Assembly: GCF_000278275.1 (NCBI RefSeq)
Contig: NZ_JH725147.1
Span: 1,495,063 to 1,559,062 of the forward strand
Source of the DNA: Bartonella tamiae Th239
GTDB lineage: Bacteria; Pseudomonadota; Alphaproteobacteria; Rhizobiales; Rhizobiaceae
Direction: 5' to 3'
DNA: 64,000 bases
This document shows, piece after piece, positions 29,517 through 38,949 of the stretch (its first letter is position 1; each line of letters opens with the position of its first letter). Below the pieces are notes generated by a model, which ran no database searches, was not told the DNA's origin, and saw nothing but the letters and a program-made list of their open reading frames with translations. The position numbers were made by a program, and so were the translations under genes.

Positions 29517-30524
29517 ATGAATATTTTGGTAACGGGTGGAGCTGGATATATTGGTTCACATTGTTGTGTTGCTCTTCTTAATGCAGGCCATAATGTTGTC
29601 GTTATTGATAATTTTGATAACAGTCACCCTGAGGTCCTAAGGCGCATAACACACATTACTGGAAGAATCATTCATAATGAATCAGGCGACATTCGTGATA
29701 AGAATTTTGTCGAAGCGGTTATTGAACGTCACAACTGTGAGGCTGTTCTTCATTTTGCTGGACTAAAGTCCGTTGGTGAATCACAACTAAAACCAGAAGT
29801 ATATTATGACTGTAATGTGATCGGTAGCTTACGTTTATTACAAGCAATGAAAGCCAAAAATGTTAAAAAATTTGTTTTTTCCTCTACTGCAACTGTGTAT
29901 GGAAAACCAAAATATTTACCTTATGACGAATTGCATCCATTAGCACCTGAAAGTGTTTATGGCCGAACAAAGCTTTTGGTTGAAAACATGTTAAATGATT
30001 TTTATACAGCTGACCCAACCATGGCAATTTCTGTTTTACGCTATTTTAATCCAGTAGGTGCACATGAAAGTGGCCTTATTGGAGAAGACCCTAAAGGAAT
30101 TCCAAATAATCTTATGCCTATCATAGCCCAAGTATCTTTAGGAAAACGAGATAAGCTTATGATTTGGGGCAATGATTACGATACAAAAGATGGAACAGGC
30201 ATTCGTGACTATATTCACGTTGAAGATTTAGCAGAAGGGCATCTAAAAGCTTTAGAAGCCTTAGATAAAACAGGTATGTCGACAATTAATTTGGGAAAAG
30301 GGGAGGGATATAGCGTTCTTGACGTTATTCATGCTTTTGAACATGTATCCAATCGTAAAATCCATTATGAGATAGCCTCACGCCGTCAGGGAGATATAGG
30401 CGAATTTTATGCTGATCCGACTTCAGCCGAAAGATTATTACAATGGAAAGCAACAAAAGATCTTAAACAAATGTGTTTTGATATGTGGAATTTTCAAATA
30501 AAAAATCCAAACGGATACGAATAA
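29517..30524 (+). CDS. galE: UDP-glucose 4-epimerase
   Basis: GalE interconverts UDP-glucose and UDP-galactose for polysaccharide and lipopolysaccharide synthesis. The 335-residue SDR-type protein has the NAD-binding GGAGYIGSH at the N-terminus, FSSTATVYG with the catalytic Ser/Thr, the YxxxK motif in PESVYGRTKLLVE, and the C-terminal IRDYIHVEDLAEGH. Length and motifs are complete. AAGGA precedes the ATG. No Leloir pathway genes are nearby. Confidence 0.93.
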   Translation: MNILVTGGAGYIGSHCCVALLNAGHNVVVIDNFDNSHPEVLRRITHITGRIIHNESGDIRDKNFVEAVIERHNCEAVLHFAGLKSVGESQLKPEVYYDCNVIGSLRLLQAMKAKNVKKFVFSSTATVYGKPKYLPYDELHPLAPESVYGRTKLLVENMLNDFYTADPTMAISVLRYFNPVGAHESGLIGEDPKGIPNNLMPIIAQVSLGKRDKLMIWGNDYDTKDGTGIRDYIHVEDLAEGHLKALEALDKTGMSTINLGKGEGYSVLDVIHAFEHVSNRKIHYEIASRRQGDIGEFYADPTSAERLLQWKATKDLKQMCFDMWNFQIKNPNGYE

Positions 30525-30626
30525 ATTTAATATTTGAAAAACATTTTTTTGATAAAAAAAATATATTTTTTAAAAATTCATATTATGCAAGATTTTGTAT
30601 TATGACTTGTTTTGTCATATTTATAA

Positions 30627-31556
30627 TTACTCACCCCAACGTTTATGAAACCACATCCATTGACTAGGATATTCACGAACCCATTCTTCAACTATATCGT
30701 TAAGTTTTTGAGCTGTTTTATTCATATCAATTTGATTATCTTCACAAAATGATAATTCCATACGTTCATAAAGTTCTAAGCGATATCTTCCACCGGGCAA
30801 ACGTATGCAACGCGCTGGATAAACATCACAATCATATTGTCGAGCGAGCTTAATTAATAATGGATTGGTTTTTACAGGACGTTTAAAGAAAGTTCCTTTG
30901 ATACCGCGTCGAAACTTTTGATCGACCAACATACCAACATCATCACCATCAGCTAACTTCCCTGCTAGTGCCCAAGCCGCACCTGCTTTCGATGGCACAA
31001 GATGCCCCATTTGAGTCCGTCTAGATTTTAATACTCTTTTGGCAATATAAGGATTATTAGGCGGACGAAATAAAGCCGTTACATTAAGACCAAAAGTTGC
31101 TGCACATATTGGCAAAAGTTCAAAATTACCAATATGGGCAGTAAAAAAAATATGAGGTTTTTTTTCTTCTTTCAAGCGCAAAAAAATATCAATTCCTTTG
31201 ACTTCAACCAATCCGGGTTTATCTGCATTTGGGTCAAAATCAAAAATTTGATCTAAGAAAACATATTCAGCAAAAAGCCGACCCATATTTTCCCACATTT
31301 CGAGTGCTGTTTGTCGTATCCATGCATCATCTTTTTCAGGATAAGCTCGACGCAAATTATCAAGAGCTACAGTATGACGTGAAGAAAAACGTCCAAAAAA
31401 ACGTGCAAACCAACAAAAAAATGCAATACCCACTTGAGCAGGAAATAATTTAACAAAAAAAATTATACTCGCAACGCAATGCGCCCAATACCAATTCCAA
31501 ATGGATTTTAGCTTGTGTTTTAAGCGAAATATTAAAAGTTGAAATCGCATTGTCAC
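30627..31556 (-). CDS. lpxXL: lipid A very long chain acyltransferase LpxXL
   Basis: A 309-residue LpxL/LpxM-type acyltransferase. The catalytic HxxxxE-type motif is FTAHIGNFELLP, and the family blocks DNLRRAYPEK and EYPSQWMWFHKRW are present. It closes the minus-strand cluster acpXL-ketosynthases-dehydrogenase, which is the rhizobial gene set that makes the 27-OH-C28 or related acyl chain and transfers it to lipid A; this gene would do the transfer from AcpXL. The N-terminus has a hydrophobic stretch, fitting an inner-membrane enzyme. The annotated start is a GTG; an ATG two codons later is equally possible, and neither has a good ribosome binding site. Confidence 0.88.
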   Translation of the reverse strand: MTMRFQLLIFRLKHKLKSIWNWYWAHCVASIIFFVKLFPAQVGIAFFCWFARFFGRFSSRHTVALDNLRRAYPEKDDAWIRQTALEMWENMGRLFAEYVFLDQIFDFDPNADKPGLVEVKGIDIFLRLKEEKKPHIFFTAHIGNFELLPICAATFGLNVTALFRPPNNPYIAKRVLKSRRTQMGHLVPSKAGAAWALAGKLADGDDVGMLVDQKFRRGIKGTFFKRPVKTNPLLIKLARQYDCDVYPARCIRLPGGRYRLELYERMELSFCEDNQIDMNKTAQKLNDIVEEWVREYPSQWMWFHKRWGE

Positions 31557-31558
31557 AA

Positions 31559-32587
31559 TTAATCAATTTTCAAAATAATTTTGCCGAACACATCACGGCT
31601 TTCCATGCGTCGTAAAGCCTTATCAATATCATTAAAGCCCACAACCGTATCAATCACAGGATAGACGAGACCTTGTGCCATCTTTTGCATTGCATTGGAC
31701 ATATTTTCCATACGACATCCAAATGACCCAAATATTTTTAGTTGTTGTTGAAAGAGTTGCATTAAATTCATCTGTGTTGACACACCTGATGTTGAACCAC
31801 ATATTACAAGGCGTGCGCCGCGTTTCATACAAAGCATTGATCCTGCCCAAGTATCCGCACCAACATGCTCAAAAACAACATCAACACCTTTTTTCTTTGT
31901 TAATTTACGAACAACACCTTCAAATCGATCTTCACGATAATTGATAACATGATCCGCGCCAAGTTCTTTAGCTTTTTCTATTTTATCATTGGAACCAACT
32001 GTCGTAATAACGGTACACCCCATTTTTTTTGCAAGCTGAATAGCTGCCGATCCAATGCCTGATCCACCAGCTTGTATTAATATGGTCTCACCAGGTTGAA
32101 GTTGTGCATTATCAAAAAGCATATGTTCAACTGTTCCAAATGTTACAGGAGCAACGGCAGCTCCTATCTCATCGCAATCGGGAGGTGCAGGCACTAATAA
32201 ACGTGCAGGCAAATTAACGGACTCACATGCAAAACCATCAAGATGAAAGCCATGAACGCCACTTACATGAGTGCACAAATTATCACGGCCTTCACGACAA
32301 GATTTGCAAAGACCACAGGTTTGGGCACCATAAATTGATACAATTTGTCCCTTTTGTAAATGTGAAACGCCTGAACCGATATCTTCAATGATTCCTGAAG
32401 CCTCAGCACCAATTGTTAAAGGCATTTTGCGTTTGGCAAAAGCCATGCCACGCCATCCCCAAACATCAATATGATTTAAAGCAACAGCACGAATACGAAC
32501 CGTCACTTCACCATGTTGTGGAGCATTAGGAGCTGCAATTTCAGTTACTTGCAAACGCCTATCGTCGAGCAATTGTAATGCACGCAT
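31559..32587 (-). CDS. zinc-type alcohol dehydrogenase-like protein of the very long chain fatty acid cluster
   Basis: A 342-residue MDR-superfamily oxidoreductase corresponding to the adh2XL gene of rhizobial lipid A clusters. The structural zinc site is kept (CGLCKSCREGRDNLC), and the cofactor fold shows GGSGIGSAAIQLAKKMG. The catalytic zinc ligands are not: the usual Cys in the ALNH-DVW region is Asn and the usual GHE is GAE, so it may act like a zinc-free quinone oxidoreductase or enoyl reductase. An enoyl-reductase role in chain extension is an inference. It lies three bases before lpxXL and follows fabF1XL closely. Confidence 0.85.
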   Translation of the reverse strand: MRALQLLDDRRLQVTEIAAPNAPQHGEVTVRIRAVALNHIDVWGWRGMAFAKRKMPLTIGAEASGIIEDIGSGVSHLQKGQIVSIYGAQTCGLCKSCREGRDNLCTHVSGVHGFHLDGFACESVNLPARLLVPAPPDCDEIGAAVAPVTFGTVEHMLFDNAQLQPGETILIQAGGSGIGSAAIQLAKKMGCTVITTVGSNDKIEKAKELGADHVINYREDRFEGVVRKLTKKKGVDVVFEHVGADTWAGSMLCMKRGARLVICGSTSGVSTQMNLMQLFQQQLKIFGSFGCRMENMSNAMQKMAQGLVYPVIDTVVGFNDIDKALRRMESRDVFGKIILKID

Positions 32588-32626
32588 CCTTACATCCTTT
32601 TAGATCCGCTAATTCATTTTTTTTAA

Positions 32627-33907
32627 TTAGCCTTTATAGGCCGTTATGACAAGGCTACTGTTTTGGCCACCAAATCCAAAAGAGTTGGACAAAACATTTT
32701 GTACTTTAGCTTTTCTTGCATGATTAGGCACAACATCAAGTTGAATTGACTCGTCTGGTTCATCATAATTAATGGTAGGAGGCAAAATACCTGTTTCTAT
32801 TGTCAGTAAAGAAAAAACAGCTTCAATAGCACCAGCAGCCGTCAAAGTATGACCAATCATTGATTTGTTCGATGACACGGGTAGATTTTTCAAACGATCG
32901 CCAAACACAGTTGATAAAGCAAGATATTCCATTTTTTCATTTTCTGGCGTTGATGTACCATGAGCATTGACATAGTCAATTTCATCAATGTTTAATCCCG
33001 CATCATTAAGAGCAGCTCTAACAGAGCCTATTGCAGGTGAGGCATCAGGCTTAGAACGGGTACGATGAAAATCATCAGCAGTTTCACCACATCCGGCAAG
33101 AATTCCAAGAATTTTAGCGCCTCTATCAATAGCGCTTTCAAGAGATTCAAGAACAAGAGCTCCAGAACCTTCTGCCATGACAAATCCATCGCGACCTTTA
33201 CTAAAAGGTTTCGATGCTTTTTCGGGATATTTATTTTGCGTTGATAATGCTGATAAAAGAGAAAATCGAATAAGAGCTTCCGCAGAAACTGACCCATCAG
33301 TACCAATTGTTAATGCACGTGTTGTTTCACCTCTCCTAATCGCTTCAACACCAAGCTGTATGGCTGTTACGCCAGATGCACAAGCTGTTGAAAGCGTAAT
33401 GGGTAATCCCGTTGTACCAAAGTGTTCCTTTAAACGCTCTGCGATATAACCAAATTGAGTTGTTTCAAAAAGATCTTCGTGAGTATTATTGCGGCACTCT
33501 TTTAACAATTCTTCATAAGAAGCACCTTTATCTTTATCAGCATTTTCATCAAGTAAAAAACGCGCTTTCCAATCCAATTCAACCGGAGGAGAAGCTAAAA
33601 AAAGTGGTCCATCAAAGTGCTTTTGATCAAGTCCAGATTGTTCCAAAGCTTCTTCACCAGCCAAAACTGCAAGTTTTTTTGACAAAGCAGAAGCACCAAT
33701 TGTACTTTCATCCAAAAAATCAACAGTACCTGCAATTTGCGTATATAAATCTTGAATAGGAAATCTCGTAATTGTATGAATACCAGAAATGCCTTTGGTT
33801 AATTTATCCCAGTTTTCAGCTTTCCCTTGTCCAAGTGAACTCACGACACCTGCACCAGTTATAGCGACGATTGGACGTCCTAGATGATCGGTATATTTAC
33901 TCATCAT
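32627..33907 (-). CDS. fabF1XL: beta-ketoacyl-ACP synthase (catalytic member of the pair)
   Basis: A 426-residue condensing enzyme of the KAS II type. All three catalytic residues are present: Cys176 in LSTACASG, His316 in NAHGTSTPE and His353 in MIGHTLTAAGA. In rhizobial clusters this protein is FabF1XL, which extends acyl-AcpXL to C26-C28 for lipid A. It follows its partner FabF2XL after a six-base gap, and the two are probably a heterodimer like type II polyketide KS-alpha and KS-beta. Housekeeping FabF is the alternative, but the neighbours favour the XL role. Confidence 0.9.
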   Translation of the reverse strand: MMSKYTDHLGRPIVAITGAGVVSSLGQGKAENWDKLTKGISGIHTITRFPIQDLYTQIAGTVDFLDESTIGASALSKKLAVLAGEEALEQSGLDQKHFDGPLFLASPPVELDWKARFLLDENADKDKGASYEELLKECRNNTHEDLFETTQFGYIAERLKEHFGTTGLPITLSTACASGVTAIQLGVEAIRRGETTRALTIGTDGSVSAEALIRFSLLSALSTQNKYPEKASKPFSKGRDGFVMAEGSGALVLESLESAIDRGAKILGILAGCGETADDFHRTRSKPDASPAIGSVRAALNDAGLNIDEIDYVNAHGTSTPENEKMEYLALSTVFGDRLKNLPVSSNKSMIGHTLTAAGAIEAVFSLLTIETGILPPTINYDEPDESIQLDVVPNHARKAKVQNVLSNSFGFGGQNSSLVITAYKG

Positions 33908-33913
33908 AAATCC

Positions 33914-35089
33914 TTAGGCGACTTTTAATTTCGCCATACCTTCAGCCCTATTCATACCTACCATCGAAATAAATACATTTTGAATAGGTTGAATATGCTG
34001 TTTTTCTATAGTGTTTAAAGCTGCAAATGCTTCTTTTTTCTGTACTGCAATAGCAGCAATTGCTAATGCTAAAGGAAATTGAGCTTCTCTTAAATGTCCA
34101 AATGCACTGGTTATTCCACGATAAGTCAAATTTGTCTGCTCTAAGAATTGTTGTTCTTCTTGAGTGATTTTTTTCAATCCAGATGCTGCTGATATGAAAA
34201 AATCAGCTTGAGTACCAAATTTTTGATACATCAATGATAGAGCATCAAGAGTCGAGTTTTTTTTACGATTGATCTGATCGGTAATAATTCCTTCTAGTTC
34301 AGCATAGATTTTTGCGCCACGTTTTAGAGCATTTTCAGCCTTCTCTAAAACAAGAAACACACCACCAGACCCAGAAATCAATCCACCACCTTCACTTTTT
34401 TCACGATCCCAAACTGAGCTCCAACCATGACGACTTAATGAACCTGCAAGCTCTTGGCCTAACAGCATATCATAATGTTCCGCATTATAAGAACCACCAA
34501 CCAAAGCGTGGGTACTTTGACCAGAACGAATGCGTGAATAAGCAATCTCAATTGCTGAAAGACCACTGCCTTCTTCACCCATAAATGTGCGAGAAGATCC
34601 TGTAACCTTGTGAACAATTGCAATGTTACCGGCCAAAAGATTTGAAAGTTGCGCTAAAAATAGGGTAGGTCGGAGTTCAGAAGAGAGCATGTGATTAAGT
34701 AAAACACCACGCTCTTGATGATGACGAGCGGCTTCTAAAATTTGCGAGTCCACGTTTATATCACGCTCACCGCCACCTGCAGCAACAATCATATCCATTG
34801 TAGATGTTAAGGCTTCATCGCCTTTTATTCCAGCATCTTCAAGAGCAAGTCCCGCCGCATATGTTCCCAAGCGCTGCCATGTTTCCATTTGTCGTTGATC
34901 GCTGCGTTTTGGAATTTGTAAGTTCCAATCAATCTCACCGATAGGATGAACTGTGTAAGGTGAAAATCGATTTTCGTCGATACGTGGTTTTAATGGCACA
35001 CTATTTAAACGTTCCCAGTGCTCTTCAACACCTTCACCTAAAGAACTTATCAGTCCTATGCCAGTTATAACGACTTTATGATTTTGCAT
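33914..35089 (-). CDS. fabF2XL: ketosynthase-like partner lacking the catalytic cysteine
   Basis: A 391-residue KAS-fold protein. The residue aligned with the nucleophilic Cys is Glu173 (TFMGEEGSG), and the first catalytic His motif NxHGT is missing; the second His survives in AFGHLREAQ. It therefore cannot condense by the usual mechanism and resembles the chain-length factor (KS-beta) of type II polyketide synthases, pairing with the intact enzyme next door. It belongs to the AcpXL/LpxXL cluster and starts 12 bases after the acpXL stop. Confidence 0.85.
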   Translation of the reverse strand: MQNHKVVITGIGLISSLGEGVEEHWERLNSVPLKPRIDENRFSPYTVHPIGEIDWNLQIPKRSDQRQMETWQRLGTYAAGLALEDAGIKGDEALTSTMDMIVAAGGGERDINVDSQILEAARHHQERGVLLNHMLSSELRPTLFLAQLSNLLAGNIAIVHKVTGSSRTFMGEEGSGLSAIEIAYSRIRSGQSTHALVGGSYNAEHYDMLLGQELAGSLSRHGWSSVWDREKSEGGGLISGSGGVFLVLEKAENALKRGAKIYAELEGIITDQINRKKNSTLDALSLMYQKFGTQADFFISAASGLKKITQEEQQFLEQTNLTYRGITSAFGHLREAQFPLALAIAAIAVQKKEAFAALNTIEKQHIQPIQNVFISMVGMNRAEGMAKLKVA

Positions 35090-35101
35090 GACTTTAATCG
35101 A

Positions 35102-35386
35102 TTATCCAGCGTGTTTGGCCGAAACAAGTTCATCAATTTTTGCACAAAGGTTTTTTAAAACAAAATATTCATCAGTTGGGACTTTGCCATCATTTACTTC
35201 TTGTGTCCATTTTTCCAATGGAATTTTGATTCCAAAAGCTTTATCTATTGCAAAGACAATATCAAGAAAATCAAGACTATCGATCCCTAAATCATCGATT
35301 GTGTGGCTTTCAGGCGTGATTGTATCACGATCAATTTCACTTGTTTCTGCGATAATATCGGCAACTTTGTCAAACGTAGAGGACAA
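35102..35386 (-). CDS. acpXL: specialised acyl carrier protein AcpXL
   Basis: A 94-residue acyl carrier protein. The phosphopantetheine site is Ser37 in [11 protein letters not shown]. The sequence after it, [26 protein letters not shown], is the longer, characteristic C-terminal region of rhizobial AcpXL as opposed to the housekeeping AcpP. AcpXL carries the growing very long chain fatty acid for lipid A. It is the first gene of the cluster; about 200 bases upstream, before maeB, hold its promoter. The fabZ gene usually found right after it is absent. Confidence 0.92.
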   Translation of the reverse strand: MSSTFDKVADIIAETSEIDRDTITPESHTIDDLGIDSLDFLDIVFAIDKAFGIKIPLEKWTQEVNDGKVPTDEYFVLKNLCAKIDELVSAKHAG

Positions 35387-35592
35387 TGTGCAATTCCTTT
35401 ATATTGTTTACGGGCTCATTATGAGCCTTGTTCAGAATCTATCTAGCCTCTTTCTTATCTAAAAAAAAGGGCAAATGAAAATTTTAAATAGGTTTCACAT
35501 ATTAAAACACAAGAGTCGCTTGATATTTGAATCATAATATTAAGGCAATATTAATTCAACATTACAAGATATAACTACACTTAAAGCCACAA

Positions 35593-37905
35593 TTAATTTT
35601 TATGAATATTTTTTTTATTGGCTTCTAAAACCGCTAATGCGGTCATATTTACAACGCCTCGCGATGTTACTGAAGGTGTTAATATATGTGCGGGTCGAGC
35701 CGATCCTAATAAAATCGGTCCAACATGCAATGAATCAGTTAAATTCTTAGTCACATTTAATGTAATATTTGCGGCATCAAGATTAGGAAATATAAGCAAA
35801 TTAGCTTCTCCTTTTAGACGAGAAGATGGCAAAACTCTATCACGCAAAGTTTGTGAAAGAGCAGAATCGCCATGCATTTCGCCATCAGATTCTAGATCTG
35901 GAAAATTTTTTGCAACAATTTCAGCAGCATGGCGCATTTTACGCGCACTTTCGCTATTTTTTGAGCCAAAATTTGAATGAGATAAGAAGGCAGCTTTTGG
36001 TGTTATTCCAAAACCGCGAATTTCTTCAGCTGCTAGCGCAGTCATTTCAGCAATCTCTTGCGCAGTTGGATCAACATTGACATAAGTATCTGTTAAAAAC
36101 AAAGTGCCTCTTTGTGAAATAAGAAGGCTTAACGCAGAAAAATGGCTTACTTTTTTGTTTAAACCAATGATTTGCTCAACAAGTTGCAAGTTGCGTTCAA
36201 ACCGACCACCTAAACCACAAATCATAGCATCTGCTTCATTTCGCATGACGGCAAGTGCAGCAATTGCTGTTGTCGATGTTCGTACGATTGTGCGTGCTCC
36301 TTCAGGTGTGACACCCGCACGCCCTGTGTAATGTAAAAAAAGATCCACATAATCGCGATAACGCGGATCATCTTCAGGATTGATAATATCAAAATCTACT
36401 GATGGCTTAATACGCAAACCAAAACGTTTAAGTCGCGTTTCAATAACACTAGGACGCCCCACTAAAATAGGAATTGCAGTTTGCTCTTCAAGAACGACTT
36501 GTGCAGCGCGCAAAATGCGTTCATCTTCTCCATCCGCATAAATTACACGTTTTGCAGCGGCTGATTTTGCAGCTGCAAAAACAGGCTTCATAATAAGTCC
36601 AGAACGGAAAACAAACTTGTTTAATTCATCAAGATAGGCTGACATATCTTGTATAGGACGAAGAGCCACACCCGTTTCCATAGCAGCTTTTGCAACTGCA
36701 GGGGCAATGCGTAAAATAAGACGTGGATCAAAAGGAGAAGGAATGACGTAATCAGGACCAAAACTTGGCACTTCACCTGAATAAGCGCGTGCGACAACAT
36801 CTGAAGGTTCTTCTCGAGCAAGAGCAGCTATTGCATATACAGCTGCTGCTTTCATTTCTTCGTTTATTGCAGTTGCACCGACATCTAAAGCACCACGAAA
36901 TATATATGGAAAACATAGAACATTATTTACCTGATTGGGATAATCAGACCGACCCGTACAAATAACCGCATCAGCAACAACAGCTCGTGCATCTTCTGGC
37001 ATAATTTCTGGACTTGGATTTGCCAAAGCTAAAATCAATGGTTTTGAAGCCATTTTTTTAAGCATTTCTGGCTTTAAAACGCCTCCAGCGGAAACACCTA
37101 AGAAAACATCTGCACTATCAATAATCTCATTCAGCGTTCTTGCATTGGTTTTTTGAGCATATGCACTTTTCCACCGATCCATCAAAACTTCGCGGCCTTC
37201 ATAAACGACGCCTTCTAAATCGCTTACCCATATATTTTCTCGTTTTGCGCCAAGACGAACCAAAAGATTTAGACACGCAAGTGCTGCTGCTCCTGCTCCA
37301 GAAGTCACAATTTTTACATCTTCAATTTTTTTACCCGCAAGATCTAATCCATTAATAATGGCAGCTCCCACGATAATTGCTGTACCGTGTTGATCATCAT
37401 GAAATACGGGAATATTCATTTTTGCCCGTAATTGTTCTTCTACCTCAAAACATTCAGGTGCTTTAATATCTTCAAGATTGATGCCGCCAAATGTTGGTTC
37501 TAACGAACTGATTGTACTGACTATATTCTCAACATTTTGTGCATCTATTTCAATATCAAAGACATCTATATTCGCGAATTTTTTAAATAGAACAGCCTTG
37601 CCTTCCATAACTGGTTTTGAAGCAAGTGGTCCAATATTGCCAAGACCCAAGACAGCAGTCCCATTTGAAATGACGCCCACTAAGTTTCCGCGTGATGTAT
37701 ATTGTGCCGCACTATCAGGATCACCACTTATAGCCAAACATGGAGCAGCAACGCCGGGGGAATATGCAAGTGCTAGATCACGCTGATTACCCAATGGTTT
37801 TATAGGTTGTATTTCTAATTTTCCAGGTTTTGGATATTGATGATAAAATAATGCTGCTTTTTCAAGCTCAGCACGTTTCAGGTCTTTTTTTTTGTTATCT
37901 GTCAT
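35593..37905 (-). CDS. maeB: NADP-dependent malic enzyme with phosphotransacetylase-like domain
   Basis: A 770-residue MaeB. It decarboxylates malate to pyruvate with NADP, providing NADPH and pyruvate. The malic enzyme half shows [13 protein letters not shown], the metal site [12 protein letters not shown] and a dinucleotide fold [12 protein letters not shown]. The C-terminal 330 residues (from about 440) resemble phosphotransacetylase, as in all long MaeB proteins, and probably act as a regulatory domain. Whether it uses NADP or NAD (DME/TME) cannot be told from the sequence here. The SDR gene lies 12 bases upstream on the same strand. Confidence 0.93.
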   Translation of the reverse strand: MTDNKKKDLKRAELEKAALFYHQYPKPGKLEIQPIKPLGNQRDLALAYSPGVAAPCLAISGDPDSAAQYTSRGNLVGVISNGTAVLGLGNIGPLASKPVMEGKAVLFKKFANIDVFDIEIDAQNVENIVSTISSLEPTFGGINLEDIKAPECFEVEEQLRAKMNIPVFHDDQHGTAIIVGAAIINGLDLAGKKIEDVKIVTSGAGAAALACLNLLVRLGAKRENIWVSDLEGVVYEGREVLMDRWKSAYAQKTNARTLNEIIDSADVFLGVSAGGVLKPEMLKKMASKPLILALANPSPEIMPEDARAVVADAVICTGRSDYPNQVNNVLCFPYIFRGALDVGATAINEEMKAAAVYAIAALAREEPSDVVARAYSGEVPSFGPDYVIPSPFDPRLILRIAPAVAKAAMETGVALRPIQDMSAYLDELNKFVFRSGLIMKPVFAAAKSAAAKRVIYADGEDERILRAAQVVLEEQTAIPILVGRPSVIETRLKRFGLRIKPSVDFDIINPEDDPRYRDYVDLFLHYTGRAGVTPEGARTIVRTSTTAIAALAVMRNEADAMICGLGGRFERNLQLVEQIIGLNKKVSHFSALSLLISQRGTLFLTDTYVNVDPTAQEIAEMTALAAEEIRGFGITPKAAFLSHSNFGSKNSESARKMRHAAEIVAKNFPDLESDGEMHGDSALSQTLRDRVLPSSRLKGEANLLIFPNLDAANITLNVTKNLTDSLHVGPILLGSARPAHILTPSVTSRGVVNMTALAVLEANKKNIHKN

Positions 37906-37917
37906 ATTTGTCTCATT

Positions 37918-38697
37918 TCAAAATGCACTAATATAGGCACCGCCGTCTAAAATAATGTTTTGTCCAGTAATAAACCCAGACTTCTCAGAACAAAGAAATG
38001 TACAGGCGTGGCCAAATTCGTCAGGCTCACCAAAGCGTTGTGCAGGATTTTGTTTTTTGCGTTCTTCGATAAGATCATGATTGATCGAATTTTCCTTTCC
38101 GCCATTAACGTTAAAGGTCTTCAACAACCGATCTGTTGCGAAGGGTCCAGGAAGCAAATTATTAATAGTGACATTATCACGTACAACTGTTCGTGCAATA
38201 CCTGCTAAAAAAGATGTCAAACCCGCACGTGCACCTGAAGACAGGTCAAGTCCTAAAATTGGTGCATAAATCGATGTAGAAGTGATATTAATAATTCGTC
38301 CGAATTTTCTTTCTCTCATACCGTCTATAACCGCTTGTATAAGTTCAATCGGCGTGACCATGTTTTGTGTAATCCCTGAAAGAATTTTATTGCGATCAAG
38401 TTCTTTGAAATCACGTAAGGGAGGACCGCCATTATTATTAATGAGAATATCTGGTTGCGGACATTTTTTTAATAATTCATTTTGCCCTTCAAAAGTTGAC
38501 ACATCAGCAACAACGACATTCACTTCAACATGACATCTATCGGTAATTTCTTTTGCTGTTGACTCTAATGTTTCTTTTGTTCGTCCATTTAGTGTGACAC
38601 TGCATCCTTCATCTGCTAAAGCAATAGCGCATGCTTTACCAAGCCCCTTACTTGATGCACAAATGATAGCATGACGTCCTTTAAGTCCTAAATCCAT
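37918..38697 (-). CDS. SDR family oxidoreductase with altered catalytic site
   Basis: A 259-residue short-chain dehydrogenase/reductase. The cofactor fold is present as ASSKGLGKA near residue 14 and NNNGGP near 88, and the C-terminal ITGQNIILDGGAY is typical. The YxxxK catalytic motif is replaced by S-GA-R at 153-157 (LSSGARAGL), the pattern of a divergent SDR subgroup often annotated as 3-oxoacyl-ACP reductase. Function is unknown. A GAGGAG precedes the ATG. It is followed after 12 bases by maeB and may be co-transcribed. Confidence 0.82.
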   Translation of the reverse strand: MDLGLKGRHAIICASSKGLGKACAIALADEGCSVTLNGRTKETLESTAKEITDRCHVEVNVVVADVSTFEGQNELLKKCPQPDILINNNGGPPLRDFKELDRNKILSGITQNMVTPIELIQAVIDGMRERKFGRIINITSTSIYAPILGLDLSSGARAGLTSFLAGIARTVVRDNVTINNLLPGPFATDRLLKTFNVNGGKENSINHDLIEERKKQNPAQRFGEPDEFGHACTFLCSEKSGFITGQNIILDGGAYISAF

Positions 38698-38949
38698 ACC
38701 ACTTGCTCTCCTCGAAAATGCCCGTTATAAGATGGTCAAATTGTTTAACTATTATTTTAATGTCCTATAAAATAAAATGGATATTCATATATTATTTATT
38801 AAATATGCTATAACATTAAGTTAGTGTAGAGTTTGAAATAGATAAAATATACACGAAATGGTGACCTGAAATCATTTATTATTATTTGTTAATTTGATGT
38901 TTTTTCAATATATGGCATCATAAATTATGTGAATATAGTGGACGCGTGA

